Notes under the pieces: model-generated
Database searches by the model: none
What the model was told of the DNA's origin: nothing
The model's input: the letters and a program-made list of their open reading frames with translations, nothing else
In this document: piece by piece, positions 43,231 to 43,706 of the stretch
Numbering within the stretch: the stretch's first letter is position 1
Layout of the letters: each line of letters begins with the position of its first letter
NCBI GenBank assembly: GCA_018623515.1
Contig: JAAZVL010000006.1
Coordinates: 1 to 43,706 of the forward strand
DNA from: Marinobacter sp.
GTDB lineage: Bacteria; Pseudomonadota; Gammaproteobacteria; Pseudomonadales; Oleiphilaceae
DNA: 43,706 bases
Direction: 5' to 3'
Made by a program: the position numbers and the translations under genes

Positions 43231-43706
43231 ATGAAACTGAACAAAGCATTTGCGACCGTTGCGCTGGCAGGCTCCGTAGCTGCTATGTCTGCACCGGCCA
43301 TGGCCCGTGACACTATCAGCATCGTGGGTTCCTCCACCGTTTATCCGTTCGCTACCGTGGTAGCCGAGCGCTTCGGTACCAAGACCGACTTCAACACTCC
43401 GAAGCTGGAGTCCACCGGGTCCGGCGGTGGTCTGAAACTGTTCTGTCAGGGCATCGGCACCCAGCACCCGGACATCACCAACGCTTCCCGCCGCATGAAG
43501 AAGTCCGAGTTCGTCCAGTGCCAGGAAAATGGCGTGAAGGACATCACCGAAGTCGTGATCGGTTATGACGGCATCGTGTTCGCCAACTCTGCCCAGGGCA
43601 AGCACATGGATGTTACCCTGCGTGACCTGTTCCTGGCCCTGGCCAAGGAAGTTCCGGATCCGAAGGGCGGCGAGAAGCTGGTAGCCAACCCCTACAAGAC
43701 CTGGAA
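43231..43706 (+). CDS. pstS: Phosphate-binding protein PstS, 5' part only
   Basis: The frame runs off the right edge after about 158 codons. A signal peptide ends in SAPAMA (near residue 28), and the mature start DTISIVGSSTVYPFATVVAE has the SSTVYPF phosphate-binding segment of this PstS subgroup. STGSGGGLKLFCQG and TNASRRMKKSE continue the ligand site. PstS delivers phosphate to the PstCAB importer. GGAG lies 10 nt before the ATG; an in-frame GTG at 43228 gives better spacing and is possible. A PHO box precedes it. The rest of the pst operon is presumably beyond the window. Confidence 0.93.
   Translation, partial: MKLNKAFATVALAGSVAAMSAPAMARDTISIVGSSTVYPFATVVAERFGTKTDFNTPKLESTGSGGGLKLFCQGIGTQHPDITNASRRMKKSEFVQCQENGVKDITEVVIGYDGIVFANSAQGKHMDVTLRDLFLALAKEVPDPKGGEKLVANPYKTW

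Overview
The window looks like chromosomal DNA from a marine gammaproteobacterium, most likely Marinobacter or a close relative. This is inferred from the high G+C, the close resemblance of UvrD, ThiI, PpnN and YjtD to gammaproteobacterial proteins, an OprF-type porin with TSP3 repeats, an ArsJ/GAPDH arsenate-efflux pair, and long hairpin repeats around a GCCATGGATGGC core. No search was possible, so the genus is a guess. No tRNA, rRNA, CRISPR array, intact insertion sequence or prophage is visible. Genes are tightly packed, and many convergent pairs are separated by a few bases or overlap.

Layout. 1-6.1 kb: the 3' end of a LysO-type exporter; a solute-binding lipoprotein translationally coupled to a PhnD-PAS-PAS-GGDEF membrane diguanylate cyclase; then a leftward tatD-Na/Pi cotransporter pair. 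6.2-12 kb: a PPK2 polyphosphate kinase and a DadA-like dehydrogenase, a YjtD/TrmJ-family RNA methyltransferase divergent from another methyltransferase, a DUF4124 protein and an OprF-like porin. 12-18 kb: a UvrD-like helicase, a large multi-hairpin repeat, DUF2237 overlapping tmcA, and an ankyrin lipoprotein. 18-28 kb: an HIBCH-type hydrolase, cytochrome c, ppnN, thiI, an acetylpolyamine-amidohydrolase-like protein divergent from a GabD-like dehydrogenase, and uvrD with a LexA box. 28-34 kb: uppP, then an arsenic island: a decayed acr3 divergent from an ArsC-ArsR fusion, ArsJ-associated GAPDH and arsJ, followed by a ChrA-type carrier. 34-43.7 kb: an MFS carrier, a DUF3524/QTMAN-like glycosyltransferase, a SulP carrier with a candidate structured leader, nifJ with a DHOD-like partner, a YciA-like thioesterase, and the start of pstS behind a PHO box.

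Genes that appear to work together: (i) GAPDH and ArsJ make and export 1-arseno-3-phosphoglycerate, under an ArsR domain fused to an arsenate reductase, while the Acr3 arsenite exporter has been destroyed by deletions; (ii) the amidohydrolase and aldehyde dehydrogenase fit polyamine breakdown; (iii) NifJ and the DHOD-like flavoprotein overlap and are probably co-translated; (iv) the binding lipoprotein and PhnD-type cyclase suggest ligand-controlled c-di-GMP signalling without a linked ABC transporter.

The most unusual non-coding material is a family of three long-hairpin elements. Two have perfect 28-29 bp arms of almost unrelated sequence closing a shared core; the third is longer and has extra hairpins. 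A tandem pair of GGGGTCAG palindromes between uvrD and uppP differs by one compensatory base-pair change.
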